Source: Tetrapyrgos nigripes
Lineage: Eukaryota; Basidiomycota; Agaricomycetes; Agaricales; Campanellaceae
Length of the DNA stretch: 64,000 bases
Reading direction: 5' to 3'
Assembly (NCBI GenBank): GCA_013368315.1
Contig: JAACJM010000086.1
Coordinates: 124,001-188,000, forward strand
The notes under the pieces were generated by a model. That model was not told the DNA's origin, made no database searches, and saw only the letters and a program-made list of their open reading frames with translations. Below, piece by piece: positions 11,364 to 23,874 of this stretch (position 1 is its first letter; each line of letters begins with the position of its first letter). The position numbers and the translations under genes were made by a program.

Positions 11364-14223
11364 ATGGGTAAAACTTTTGGCTACCAAGACAAGCTGCCGA
11401 AACTGCCCATACCACCTCTGGAGGACACTTGCCAAAGATATTTGAAGGCCTTACAAGGTTTGCAGGACGAAAACGAACACGCTCAGACGAAACAGGCTGT
11501 CGAAGACTTCCTTGCACATGAAGGGCCTGTGATACAGGAGAAACTGAAGGCATGGGCGGAACATCGAGATAGGTGCGTTCTTCCTTGATGTTGCACAGCT
11601 CTATTTCTCCACCTGACGAATCCTTTCCACAGTTACATTGAAGAATTCTGGTAGCTTATTTGCTGTTTGAGTTACGCCATTGCTTCCGACACTCTTCCCT
11701 TATTGTCTTCCAGGTATGAGTCGTACCTGTCTCATAGTGACCCTGTCGTGCTTGCTCTCAATCCCTTTTTCGTGCTTGAGTGAGTTGGTCTGGTCGTCAA
11801 CCGTCCCTCAGCTTGCTAATGCTTTGATTCTAGGAATGACCCAACCCCTGATCGTGGTGCTCAGTTGCCACGGGCCGCATCCCTCATCATGTCCTCACTC
11901 GGCTTCATCCATGACCTGAGAGCCGAAATTTTGGAACCTGATAGTATCCGAGGGAAGCCTTTGGACATGGATCAGTATACCCGCCTTTTTGGTACTGTTC
12001 GGATCCCAACGGAGGTGAGTAGCCCCCATTCCCCTGGAGCGCCTGACTGACGCGTTCTTTTTCCTTCAGAGAGGTTGCAAGATGCAAGTAAATCCAGATT
12101 CCCATCACATTGTCGTTTTACGACGAGGACAGTTCTGTATGCATGCAATTTTAGTCATTTGGGAAAACGGAGGCTCATACTATCCTGTAGACTGGTTTGA
12201 CGTCCTAGACTCGGAAAACCGACCTCTGCTCACCGAGCGCGAGATTATTCGCAACCTGCAAGCCATTGTTGATGACGCCGCTTCCCTTTCGCGTATTGAG
12301 GTCGCTCAAGGTGCTATTGCTGCCCTTTCGTCGGAAAATCGTAAAATTTGGTCAAGACTACGGAAGACACTTGCAAGTGAAAGACACAACGCAGAATGTC
12401 TGGAAGTCGTTGATAGGGCCTTGTTCATCGTCTGTTTGGATGACGCGCCTCCAATGAAAGACGACATGCCCACCTTGTGCAGCAACTTTTTATGCGGGAC
12501 TTATGGTTTGGAGGAAGGGGTGCAGACGGGTACTTGCTTGAACAGGTGGTATGACAAGTTGCAGATCATAGTGTGTAGCGATGGAGCTGCAGGGATCAAT
12601 TTTGAGCATACAGGTGTTGATGGGCACACAGTTCTTAGGTATCCTCGATGCGTTGGTCTTTTTCACCGCCGTTGCTGACAGAGATTCCTACCAGATTCGC
12701 AGCAGATATCTATACGGAAGGCCTGATGCTCCTTGCACGGTCTATCAATCCTTCAGCCCCAACTATGTTTCACGCCTCACTATCACCGCATTCCAGATTC
12801 TACAAACCTCCCAAATCCAAGTCAGGGGCAGCTGCATCCCCGGCATCACCGGTTGACGTTATTGATACTACGCCAAAGAAGCTAGAGTGGAAGATGACGC
12901 CAGAGTTACGAGTGGGAGTCAGATACGCAGAAACAAGGATCAGCGATTTGATCTGTCAGAACGATTGTCAAGCTCTTGAGTTCAAAAGATATGGAAAAGC
13001 GTTTATCACCAGTCACGGTTTTAGTCCAGATGCCTTTGTCCAAATGGCGTTCCAGGCGGCGTATTTCGGGCTCTATGGTGAGTGTTTCAGACGCTGGATG
13101 ATTCGTATTGATGAGAATTGACCTCGGTGCTGTGAAAAACAGGCAGAATCGAGTGCACTTACGAGCCTGCGATGACAAAAGCCTTCTTGCATGGACGGAC
13201 GGAAGCAATCAGGTCGGTCCAGCCTGAGAGCGTGGAGTTTACAAAGGTTCATTTTGGCACTTTTGCGGCGTACTAGTTTTGTGTTAACTCCGCCTGTTGT
13301 AGATGTTCTACTCCGAAGCTTCCGCATCCCAGAAAGTCACTGCTCTCCGGAAAGCCTGTGATGCTCATGTTAAGCTGACCAGAGAGTGTAGTCAGGGCTT
13401 GGGTCAAGACAGGCACCTTTATGCCCTCTACTGCCTGTTGCAACGTGAGATTGCAGGAAATTTGGAGCCCTCGATAGATGACCTTGTTTCATCGTCACCT
13501 ACAGCGTCTCCTAGTACGTCTGACACAAGTTTACCGAATGGTTCTCCCGAGAAGCCGAAGAAGAAGAAATTACCCCACATTTTCCGTGACCCTGGTTGGG
13601 AACTGCTGAACACATCGATTCTGAGTACCTCGAATTGTGGAAATCCTGCTCTCCGGTTGTTTGGGTTTGGACCAGTTGCGGCAGATGGTTACGGTATTGG
13701 GTACATTATCAAGGAGGACGGGATTAGTGTGTACGTTGAAGCTGTTTTGTCGTTTCTTTTGTCTTGACTTGACCGGCTTCCAGTTGCGCTTCCTCGAAAC
13801 ACCTGCAGACTCGTCGTTTTCTTGATACTCTCCAGGGGTACCTGCTAGATATCCAGAAATTATTGATACAGCTCTATAAAGCGGCGAATGAAAGGCCAGC
13901 ACCGTTTGTGGACCATTCCGGTGTTTTGAGGGATTCGAAGACTGGTAGACCTATCCATGGGTATGCTGCCGAGGAAGGGTATCGTGAAGATGAGATTGCT
14001 ATGCGTAAGTCTGACTTTTCTTCTTCAGTCAGTACGCGTTTATTGACCGACTGCAATTTGTCAGCTGGCTACTCTTTCTTCGGGACTGGGGATGTCGAAC
14101 TATTGGGACATAGGAGGCGGCCTACGTATTCCAATGTTGGTGAGTACGTCTGCTTGGCATGTGCAGTAATGATGCTGAAGTGTATACCTTTCAGGCAAAG
14201 TTCTTCCGCTTGCAGAGTACTGA
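11364..14223 (+). CDS. Carnitine O-acetyltransferase (choline/carnitine acyltransferase family)
   Basis: Transfers acetyl groups between CoA and carnitine, so that acetyl units can move between peroxisome, cytosol and mitochondrion. ATG 11364 opens with FGYQDKLPKLPIPPLEDTC, the family's N-terminal signature with LPxLPIPPL. Later blocks include ESYLSHSDPVVLALNPFF, the RAASLIMSSL helix, QMDQYTRLFGT-like PLDMDQYTRLFGTVRIP, QFYWFDVLD across an intron, and INFEHTGVDGHTVLR, which carries the catalytic His of the HxxxDG motif. The C-terminal half has YGKAFITSHGFSPDAFVQMAFQ, GQDRHLYALYCL and LNTSILSTSN. Final exon ends LPLAEY, stop at 14221-14223. There is no C-terminal SKL-type peroxisomal signal and no obvious mitochondrial presequence, so the YAT-like cytosolic or outer-membrane branch is as likely as CAT2. 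About ten introns; one exon near 11633-11650 is 18 nt. Confidence 0.92.
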
Positions 14224-14476
14224 TTATGAGAGTTTTTTTTATGCGTCAGGGTGGCTCGTAATGTACCTATTGTATATCTATAATGTATATCCGTCTTGTA
14301 ATTTATGCATCGTCTGTGTTATACCTAGCTCGCCCCAATGAACTGAAATGAGCTTGATGTGACGCGCGATCTTTGTCTGGCGTGACATGGCATCACGTCT
14401 GTGACTGTTCGCGTTTGAGACAATAAGCGCGCACCCCTCTCTTCTCGACCATTCATCTTTCCAACCTTGTATACCA

Positions 14477-17367
14477 ATGGGGTTTGTCTCTTCTGCGTCC
14501 CAGAGAATACAGTTGATACTGACAAATGGAGCTTGCAGGTCTCGTGTAGCGTTTACGGAGGAGGACGACCGAAGACTTGCAGAGTTTATTGCGTTTTTTT
14601 CAGCTGCGAACAATAGGAGGGGAAATGTGATATACAAGATGTTGACAGACAATGTGCGTGCTAGTCTACGTGGCGTATTCCAGTTCTCATCAGACTCATA
14701 TAGAAAGACAACTTATGGCCATGGAGTAGTCGACATACATGGCACTCTTGGAGAGATCGATATGTTAAGAGACAGGATGCTTTTGACCGAATGATCAGGA
14801 AGATACAAACTGGTGCTACAATTGTTGGCCAGGCGACGCCAGGAGCGAGCAATGCGCAAGCAGGACCGGGACCCTCTACACTTGCTGCGAGACGGGCAGA
14901 TACTATGGGAGCTACGAATGCTACTAGGAAAAGGCGAAGGTCATCCTCTCCCGGAGACTCAGGTGCTCAAGCTGTATCACCCAAGAAGAAGACAGCTCGT
15001 GGGCGTCCTACGACGAAACGCGTCCCGGCTCGTCGGCAGGAGTTCGTGGACGAAGACTCCGATGAGGAAGTTCAACCCAAGATGCACAGCAACGCTGCTA
15101 CCAGTCACCAGCCAAGTGAGTCTGCGACCTTGTCTTTCCTTGTTCTTACTAGTTTTTTGATATCTTCTCTCTCAATAGTTCAAAATAGTGACGCGGAGTC
15201 CGAGGAAAACGTCTCTGAACGGGTTGAGGTCCAGAATCTGTTATCACTAGATAACGAGCATGCAAACCGACCCAGAGTTGTCCCGGATCACCGCGAATAT
15301 GTCAACTTAGAAGCCTTGTGAGTCCTCTGTCTGTATACCTGTTAGTACCGCAGTTGATTCTATCTATATCACAGGCCGCCGAGAGAAGATCCCCGTCTCT
15401 CCACGCCCCTGATCATTGTCGCAGCAAACTCTGAGGAAGCGGCTTCCTCAAAATTAGGCTCAGGTCTCGATAGCGACGTCGAAGAAGATATGGTAGAGGA
15501 GACGGTCCCTGCTACGTCGAAAAGTGGAGCTATTCCATTTTCGAGGCCCTCTCCTGCGTTTATGACTACTGGGAAGAGTAAAACTATAACGGCTCAATCT
15601 AACAATGACGCAAACCGTGCCAACATCGATACCTCCTTGAGGACTCATCCCAAATCCGAGAATCATCCTCCCAATTCCAAACTGGCTATCTCATTTTCGA
15701 CGTCTGCTTCGGGTGTCGCTGTTGGAGCTGATAGTGAAAAAACTAGTCAGGCACAAGTTGGGAGACCTATCAAGGAGAATGGGAAGGAACGTGCTTTACC
15801 TGCACTCAGTCTTTACGGTGAAGGATCTCATGGTGTCGTTGCATCCATGGAACGTGGAGACTTTTCGACCGAAAACAATCCGGCGGTCCCACTTCGAAGT
15901 TCTGCGAAGCTTTTTCCTCATAAAGAAACTGTTGTCGAGGCTTCTCCCGCGAAACATCGAGGCTCCGGTACCTACCCAATTCGGGCAGGACATCCTCAAG
16001 AGCGTGCAGTGGCAACCTCGTACCCAGTTCTTTCGGCTTCGAAACCTTCTCCGCTGGCGAATGAGATTGTTGAGGACAGCGAAACGGAAACTGAAAGCGA
16101 ACCTGAGGCAGAGACAAAACTGGCCCCACCTGCAGCCTGTTCCCGCAGCAGTACCCCCGTCAGCGATGGTGGAGAGGGTGTGCGAGCTGGTTCTCGGCCT
16201 TCGGGAAGCATGGAGTCTATTTCACTCAATCAAGGCTCTTATGAAGAAGAGAGTGGATATGATTTGGTTGTGGAGGATCTGCATGATATCGACGCTACGC
16301 AGCGAATAGGGATCGATGGTGTCGCCTGGGATGATTACAGGGTCCATGATCTGAGAGATTTGGAGCAGACGCAGAACATTCATGATTACGTGTTGGGAGA
16401 TGACGAGGGCATTGGGACGCAGGACGTCGAGATGGGTTCACCGCCAATCCAAGACTGTCATGAAGAAGACAAGGAGAATCGTCAAGCTAGCTCTCTTCCG
16501 CACCTCTTACAACATGAAGCATCCAGATCTCTATCTCGTAGCAGCACGCGGTCGTCCCTATCATCGTCACAGTCACAGGAACCTCACCAACATCACCCCT
16601 TCAGCCAAACCCAGACCCAAGTTCCAGCATGGATGCTTGAATCACAATCTTCTCAATCCACCCATCCATTTGACCACTCTTCCGAAGAATCTCAAACCCA
16701 AGCAACAAGAGGCGACAACAGTTTGGGTTCTCAGGAATCTCCTGCAACGCTAGACGAGGGTTTACGTACCATGTCTCGTGCTCTGAAGTTTTACCTTCCA
16801 GACCCGTCTTCTTCAAATTCAGAGGACAGATCACATCACGGTCAAGGCGCGTCGTCTTGTGCTTCCTCTGGTCATGAGAGGGAAGATGGCTTGTCGCTTC
16901 ATAAGCATCACAGAGACGATGACAAGGCAAAAGGTGTGCTGTCGATGCTTTCGGGTCAAGGACGCACGCTGGCGAGACGGAGGACAGAGCTTCACGATGA
17001 AGCTACTGAAGACGAAGAAACTAACGACGAAGGAGAGGACTTCCGCTGTGGTTCACCCAGCAGTCTTTTTTCGGTCTGTCCTTCTCCTACTCCAGGGAGC
17101 GATGACACCGTAGAACTGGAAGAAGCTGAAGATACCGACGCGTCTGATACGGAAGCTTATGTCGACAGGACGCTCATACGTGTCGCGGAGCGATATGGAT
17201 TCCCCAAGATGTATGTGAGAGAACTTTGGAAGAGCGTACGGGATTGCGTTCAGGAGGATGCAGTTGGAGACGGGCTAGCTGAAGTGCAGAGGATTATCGA
17301 GACGCTGGATGGTGTCAAGGCGGCTATGCTGGATGAGTGGAGATTTAGGAAGAAGAGTATTGTTTGA
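14477..17367 (+). CDS. rap1: Rap1-like telomere-binding protein (Myb domain, long acidic tail)
   Basis: Exons 14477-14653, 14704-15115, 15179-15317 and 15375-17367 give 906 residues. Residues about 22-90 form a Rap1-type Myb module: VAFTEEDDRRLAEFIA, RRGNVIYKML and, after a 50 bp intron, RHTWHSWRDRYVK, which is the Rap1 Myb signature (HTWxSWRDRY). This supports a shelterin-like role at telomeres. A basic NLS-like region follows (ATRKRRRSSS, PKKKTARGRPTTKR). The rest is mostly disordered and acidic, with Gln/Ser-Gln-rich stretches. A helical C-terminal block (RVAERYGFPKMYVRELW to the end) is where the Rap1 RCT protein-interaction domain would sit, but I cannot confirm it by eye. The BRCT domain that precedes Myb in most Rap1 proteins is absent: the start lies only 22 codons before Myb and 253 bp after the carnitine acetyltransferase stop. 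Confidence 0.8.
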
Positions 17368-17577
17368 ATATTAATCTGATTCATCAATAGGTGGTTGTGA
17401 ATAATACGATCTGTCCCTCTCGTACATAGACTAGCTGGGCCCAGGTCCTAGACCTTGGCATTTGCATGGCATCCACGTGGCCGAGGGCATCGGCTGCTCT
17501 CAGGCTCCACATCTCCAAATTCCCCAAAAATCCTACGCTCATGATGGACAACAACTTTACTGAAGAGTTATGACAAC

Positions 17578-18668
17578 ATGGAGCTCTCCCTGGTTAACAA
17601 TGACCCGACGCGAACCCTACTCGTCAATCATGACGGTATACCAATGTACAACATCACAACCCGACGGGACAGTCCAATCAGTGCAAATTATCCGTACCCT
17701 ACTCTGCGCCAAGCTCAGACCTATCCGAGAAGCCCGATCCACAACGCCTCTCTGAAGGCTTCGAAATCAATAGCAGACTACGAATCAGCTCTCCAGGAGA
17801 CGAAAATAACAACGGTTACACGCCTTGAGCGTCACGGTGGACGAAGTGCTGGGCGGGCACAGATTGAGATTGGACAATTGACCTACCACAACAACAGGAA
17901 GGCTTTGAGAAGAGACGGCGTCGAATTGTGTCTCATGGAAGAGAAGAATGGGTATCGAATGATGCTGAATTCCTCAGTAGCTGTACCTCAGGTACAAGAG
18001 GGCTCAGGCGAGAATCATGGACTGGGTAGCGAGCAGGAGAATGGGAAGACTAGAATTGCTGAAAGCGGTTCTTTGTGAGTGAACTACTTACGTCATTCTG
18101 TGTCGAAGTCTCTAACTTCGAGCAGTTCATGGTCCTTCACTGGACCAGATAAAAAATCTTACAAATGGCAAATATTCCTCCAATATCCTGTGGTAGGTGT
18201 CTTCCGCAGAGAATCTTCGCTTCCCCTTCATTGATGCTCTTCGAGTAGCTCATCCTTGACGATACCACTCAGACTCCTCTTGCGCGGTATCGGCAAGCAC
18301 AGCTTGGCATCATCTCGCGTCAATCCCGTAGAGCATTCTTAGAAATATTTCCTGCTGGCATCTACTGCTCGGATATGATTGTGGTCACCTTCATATCCTT
18401 CATGGTTTATCAATTTCCGCCTTCCACAAACGACGACGACCCAGAAAATTCCACAGGACCGGGCGCCGTGCTAAGGCCACAACTTTTCGCCCCAAATCGA
18501 CAATTCCATATCAGCACAGGGCCAGATACTGGGCTGTCGTTGCGACAACGCAACTCCCTTGGTTCTGTCAGCTCCGGATCTACGACCAGTTCTTGGACCA
18601 ATATATCAAACCCAGACTCAGGCCCGTGGAGCTCATGGACAGATTTTAGTGATACGAATTCGCGTTGA
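17578..18668 (+). CDS. DUF6593 domain protein
   Basis: Exons 17578-18074, 18126-18192 and 18249-18668 join in frame into about 327 residues. The Agaricomycete DUF6593 pattern is clear: the N-terminal strand MELSLVNNDPTRTLLVNHDG-IPMYNITT, the central F-SWSFTGPDKKSYKWQIF, LARYRQAQLGIISRQ, and FLEIFPAGIYCSDMIVVTFI near the C-terminus. The fold is thought to be tubby-like, with a single central helix; molecular function is unknown. The C-terminal about 80 residues are Ser/Asn-rich and probably disordered. A second family member lies at 29218-30178. It follows the Rap1-like gene on the same strand after 210 bp. Confidence 0.85.
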
Positions 18669-21600
18669 CTACGAGCCTAAGTCGAGTCCGTCGGTCGCTA
18701 TGTAAGTGGCTATTCATACCAGATTTACTGAAGCGTCCTGACATGATATCCAGTGCCTTTTTTCAGGTTTGAATTTTCTTCTTCTCTTTCCCTTGTCGTC
18801 TCTCCTCCATGTGGGAAGTCTATCTTTCCATGCTTTGGCTGCTCCGAGTTGCATTTGTAAATTTTAAAAAACACAGTAATATTCCGGCGGACAGTTCGTT
18901 TGGGCTTCGGTCTTTCCTGTTCCTCGCTCTGTCATGCTTTCGCTTTATGTTGCTTCCGCCGCTACACCACGGCTCCTTCGAGCCTTGTTGACCATGCGAC
19001 ACTTGAATTTGTACTATAGTTGTACATGTCAAATTAGTAATACGTCCTTGTATACCTAGTGCCGTGGTCGTTACTCTATACTCTGCTATCTCAGCTCTTA
19101 CTGCACGATAATCGATCATTGGTGCCATGCCTGAGGCTACATACAATGTGCCATAAGCAGCGATGTGATCCTGACTTCTTGGTGCAGAGTCGCTGCGAGA
19201 AGCAATAGGAACTGTTGACCGGAAGCCTTTCCGAAACAAGAATTCCAAAAGAAACCCTGGGTGGATACAACTCACTAACTAGAAGTTGAGTCAGTGAGAA
19301 CAGTACCGTCCAGACTATCACCATGGATATTTGTACTCTGGGATCTTCTGCGCAAAGTCGCTCAACCCTGTGGCCATTGACGCTCTATTATTTGTACGTC
19401 AAGAAGGCGGGAGAGGTCATTTTTAATATCAATATCTTTGCCCGGTTGCAGAGCCCCTATCCGTATGTGTTTCCGTATATCGCTTGTTCTAGCACTGGTA
19501 TGGAGAGTCGGTGAATCGCGCAGGCGTCCGCTGACGCCGAACAATCCTTCTCACTCATTCAACTGATGGCAATGTGCCTTGCCCAGCTAAGGGTGGCGAG
19601 TGTCATTCACCTTGCGGACCATTAGTTGATCACAACCCTTGCCTAAAGAACAAATTTACAACTTGAATTTTCCCAAGCCTCGAAAACTTGGGAAAAATTC
19701 AACCTGGTGTCGAGCTGGGACTTTGCGTATGGCATGGAGCAATTGTACAAATCGCTGTCGTTCGTGATGGCTATGAGAAGTTTTGGATGGACTTTGGGCC
19801 GGGATAGCCGAGCACTGAGGCCTGAAGAGGTCCCAGATCTTGATGGCGTCTGTCAAAAGCCTTTCCTGCTGTTGTTCGAACGGACATAGCAACAGGTGAT
19901 CACATAGAAGAGACTTGGTAATTCAGAGGCACTCCCGGTACTCTTGGACTATTCAGCCACGATGGTCTGGGTGGCAAGACAAGGCTATGTAACAGGCGGA
20001 AAATTGCTCTCATTATGCCACTCTATGTACGCATGTAGGAGACTGCTACACTGGCAATGAATATTTTCCATGGGGACTGGTCAGCATGTGGCGTAAACAG
20101 ATAGCACTTACCTGCAAGAACATGCCACGCCTTTGAGGTAGTTAAAATTAGTTGCACCATCAAATTTATAAAGCGTACTTGGTGCCACTATAGCTAACTA
20201 AGCCTCACGGAACACCATCATTCCAAAATTCCATGCGCACGCAGACTTTGAGTTTGAAATGCTGTCAAATTCAGTGACAGTCAAGGACCCAAGGTATTTT
20301 TAGGTATACCCAAGTTGAGGATTGACTCAGACCATTCCAAACTTCTTCATAAGGAACAATGGTTGCCACTACGTACATGTCTTCCGAGTTTCCCATGGTC
20401 ACTCACTTTCGAGAAGAACGGAGAAAATTCACTACAATCCGTTGACGGATGCAGTTGTTAATTGAGATCTACTCGGAAATGTACTACCATTTGGAAGGGT
20501 CAATGACTCAATGTACCGGATGACAGTAGTGATTGATCCTCTCTGAGTCTTTACATATCGGTCCTCAGTTCATTCCAGATTCTGGACCCAGTTCGGGCCT
20601 TCGCCTCCTCCTCCTCCTCCTCCCATGAGTGCATCGCGATTGACAATTTTAAATGATATGACCCGAGTATTGTAGGAGATATCCGTAGATGAGTGCAATA
20701 CGCTCCGTCGTCAAGAAACAGAAGGAAAAATATGAATGCAATAAAAAAATAAAAACCGGTTTGTCAACGGTCCGCATCGTCGGATCGTGACTAGTTTAAG
20801 CACAGGGTTTGATGTGCCATCCGCCACCAACGAACCGAGAAGTCCATTTACCAAAGTTGATGACCTCGTGCTAGCGCTCAGAACGCTGATGATGGTAGGA
20901 ATTTGGCCTACCTCAGCTAAGTCTGAGCAGATTCATAAATATAGCGGCGCTGAGGACGTCGTTAAGCAACCTTGAACAAAAAGCAATGGTCAGAAAGAAC
21001 CGAACGTTCGTTCTATCTGAAAAGATTGAAGTTGACAAGGTACTTAGGTACACGACCAGTTCCGAGACAGGAATTAATTTTGCGGGCAGCGGAGAGCGTG
21101 AGCAACGCGCCGAGAGCCACGTGCTCCGACTGAGACTCTTCCGGTGATAGCTCGTCGCAAGCTTCCAACTCTCGTGGGACCATAGCTACCGGATAGACCA
21201 GCTGCGCCCTGCCAATTAACTTTCCCCTAGGATCTTGGGTTCTCACTTCTTCCAGCTCCAGTGGATCTACCCTGGTGGATACATATGTCATTCTGAACTG
21301 TGTTGATTACCTTTTTGCAAGGTATGACGCGTATGCGCAAACTCTGACGTCGACTTTGCTGTGATAGGGTTGCTTATCTTCCTTACATCGACGGTTGGGT
21401 CTATCGATCTATCTCTGCAGATCTTGACTGCTAAGGAAGTGATTTTCCTATCAAAGCTTGGAATCTTCGTTAACAGTCATGCAGTTCGTGCTTTCGGATT
21501 TTTCCCTTTATCGGGACCGGTTTTCGGTTAAGCCCATATATGTTTCCACAAGTGCAGTCCGTGCTCAGGTGCCTTAGGATGGCTGGCATAGCTACCCCGT

Positions 21601-22356
21601 CCACGCAACAACATTCCTTTCTCGGACTGGACCTGTTGGTTGCGAGGCCCTTCAATTTCGATTCACCATTCGATTAAGATCACATATCTTCTGTTTACCC
21701 CTCCTGGTCCACCTGATTAACGAAGTGTATGGTAGGCTTTTTGCACTAGTATATCCCCGGATGCCTCCGTCTCTACTACGCGATTGTCTTAAAAGCGAAT
21801 TCCTGATTTCACGGTAAACGTTTCCGCCATCGTCTCGTCGTACACGCGTTCCCTCCCTCCCCCCCCTTTCCCCTTCCCTTCTTTCACTTCTTCTTTCACT
21901 TCCTATTTTCTGCACATTCTTTCTTGGCTTCCCATTTGTATTTCTTCCCGCATTGTTCCACTACTCTTGTTCCGACTCCGGGCGCGAGATATCTCCAGGG
22001 CATTAATCATACACTTGAAGGACCGGTGTTTAAAGGATATACCTCGGTGTGTTAGAGCACTCCAAGTGCTTGGGATTTCAAGAAGGTACGTCATTGTTAT
22101 TCGTTTAAGTGGTCGCTAGAACAATCATCCTAGACACCGAGTCTTGCTTTATTTCTAAATCTTTCTGAATCCTGCTGTCGCAGGTAGTTTGCTCCCCAGG
22201 TCTCATCCTACTCGTTCGCGCCTCCTATACGCCGTATCTTGCACGTTCACCAAGAGCTATTCATAGCGGCTTCGCAGTCTTTGCATCAGCAATTCCTTAC
22301 ACACGAAGTCTACGAGCTCGCTGCGCTTTTCCCATACGCGTCGGACGTTGTATCGC
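18669..22356. other. Long stretch without a convincing gene
   Basis: Short frames exist, for instance a + strand one around 19707-19889 (SWDFAYGMEQLYKSL) and minus-strand frames across 18820-19324, but none has recognisable motifs or a consistent splice model. A (CTC)n simple repeat lies at about 20613-20634 and a poly-C/T tract at about 21850-21905. The last few hundred bases before 22357 are pyrimidine-rich and contain GT...AG pairs. They are probably the promoter and spliced 5' leader of the Med25-like gene. Confidence 0.45.
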
Positions 22357-23874
22357 ATGGTCTTCCGGATTCCGACGCATCTCGAGTACTTTGTTCCACC
22401 TTCCGCCCCGCTCATCCCCGCCGATACACAATCCGCTTTAACCCATCCTTGGAGGGGCAAACTTGTTGTCAGTGGTCTACGAGCTTCTGACATCGAAGGC
22501 AGTCAGGAAATCAGAGTGACTGCAGTAGAGACTGATGGAGAAACGTGAGTATATCTGTGTTCACACATGCCGAGGCTCCTCGAGACTGTTTTGCAGTCTT
22601 TGTCGTCTAGACGTTTTAGACGTTTTGTAGAGCGTAGAAAACTTTCCATTTCATCATTTTTTAATCACAAACATTGAGCTAATGGATGCTAATTTCAAGA
22701 CCTCCTAGTTCAAGTCATCTCTGGCCGTCCAGTCTGATCTTTACTGTCACGAATGCTCTGCCGATTCTGAAGCAGCTACAAGACTATATCAGGACCGCAG
22801 CTCAGCAAGGTCGACCGGTGCCTATGTGCACGTTCATGCCTGAACGGCAGAGGGATCCGGATGCGCATACAGTCAATCAGACTTTGTTCCGATCGTTGTC
22901 GAGAATTTTGTGGCAAGATCAGCATGTTAGTCGTCTGTGCTTCTTCCGTCGCTTCCATCTTCTGATAATGGCAATCCGGATCCATTGCTTCTTTGGATTT
23001 TTTTTAGGTTGCAGTCGTCCCTTTTTCCGCTTCCCCAAAATTATCACACTCTCCTTATCCTAACAGAAGCATGGGGATCCTGATCTATCCTGCGTCCAAC
23101 TCGACTACTATGCTTATCGGAGCCATCTTCTTGAACCCGTCGGAAGGTTTACCTGACTTCGTCAATGCCGCCCAACCGTCACATTCTTCCCCTTCATCAT
23201 TGTCGCAGCTACAAGTCTCTTCTTCTCAGATTCCAATGCCGAGCCAAACGAGTTATCCCCATTCTTACAGTACACCTTTCGGCCATGGGCGCGATGAAGT
23301 GCCTATTTCCCCTACCGTCCTTAATTCTCGCAGCAGTACACGGATTTCATCTCATTTACGCGCCTCTTCTTCAAGGCAACGTTCTGCTTCCGAATCATTT
23401 CGGCGACACGCATCCCCTGCAGCTTCCTACGGGCACGGAGCATTAGGACATCAGTCACAGTCTCTGAGCCCTACCTCCGAACACGGAGAGAGCGTGAACA
23501 TACGTCAATTTCATCACGCATACCCTCATGCTGTCCCGTCTTCGTCTATTGCCCGGCTCGCAGGTAGTGGAGGCGGTGTTGACCCTTATCGTCATCCTTC
23601 ATACCGGTCTATGTCACCTGTCTCGTCGATCTCAGGGATGCCTGCTCACTCTGGAGCGCCTTACATTCCGTCTTCCGATCCATATGCAGCGTCGGAAGGT
23701 CAGTATCCACAGATGACGAATCCCTCCCCTAGAGATTCTGCCTCGCCTACTGTTCCTTATCCGCCAGAAGGTGCCAGGTCATCGTCGACGAGGTCATATA
23801 CTCAGACCGCTTACCCACTTCCTCCCGATAGACGTGGTTCAGGAAGCAGTACCCACTCTCCTTATGGCCAATAA
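22357..23874 (+). CDS. Protein with a Med25 ACID/PTOV-like (SPOC-related) beta-barrel domain
   Basis: Exons 22357-22544, 22700-22925 and 23008-23874 give 426 residues with consistent phases. The N-terminal about 180 residues follow the order of the Med25 activator-interacting (ACID/PTOV) domain: an opening WRGKL strand, LWPSSLIFTV, a helix ILKQLQDYI, a second helix TLFRSLSRILWQDQH, then VAVVPF and GILIYPASNSTTMLIGAIFL, which matches the family's terminal strands (LxxLYxxxxxxxxGxIP). The remaining about 240 residues are Ser/Pro/Tyr/His-rich and disordered. A role as a Mediator-type coactivator is inferred from this domain alone. The von Willebrand A domain that opens animal and plant Med25 is missing here and I do not see it upstream. 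A SPOC domain, which has a related fold, is the main alternative. Confidence 0.5.

Noticed and set aside
18820..19324. Minus-strand frames of 151 and 77 codons
   Set aside because: No motif, no splice model and composition unlike the neighbouring genes. The 77-codon frame has a hydrophobic start but breaks within 25 codons of any conserved-looking sequence.
20610..20640. CRISPR-like or structured repeat
   Set aside because: It is a simple (CTC)n microsatellite. No CRISPR array is expected or seen in this eukaryotic sequence.
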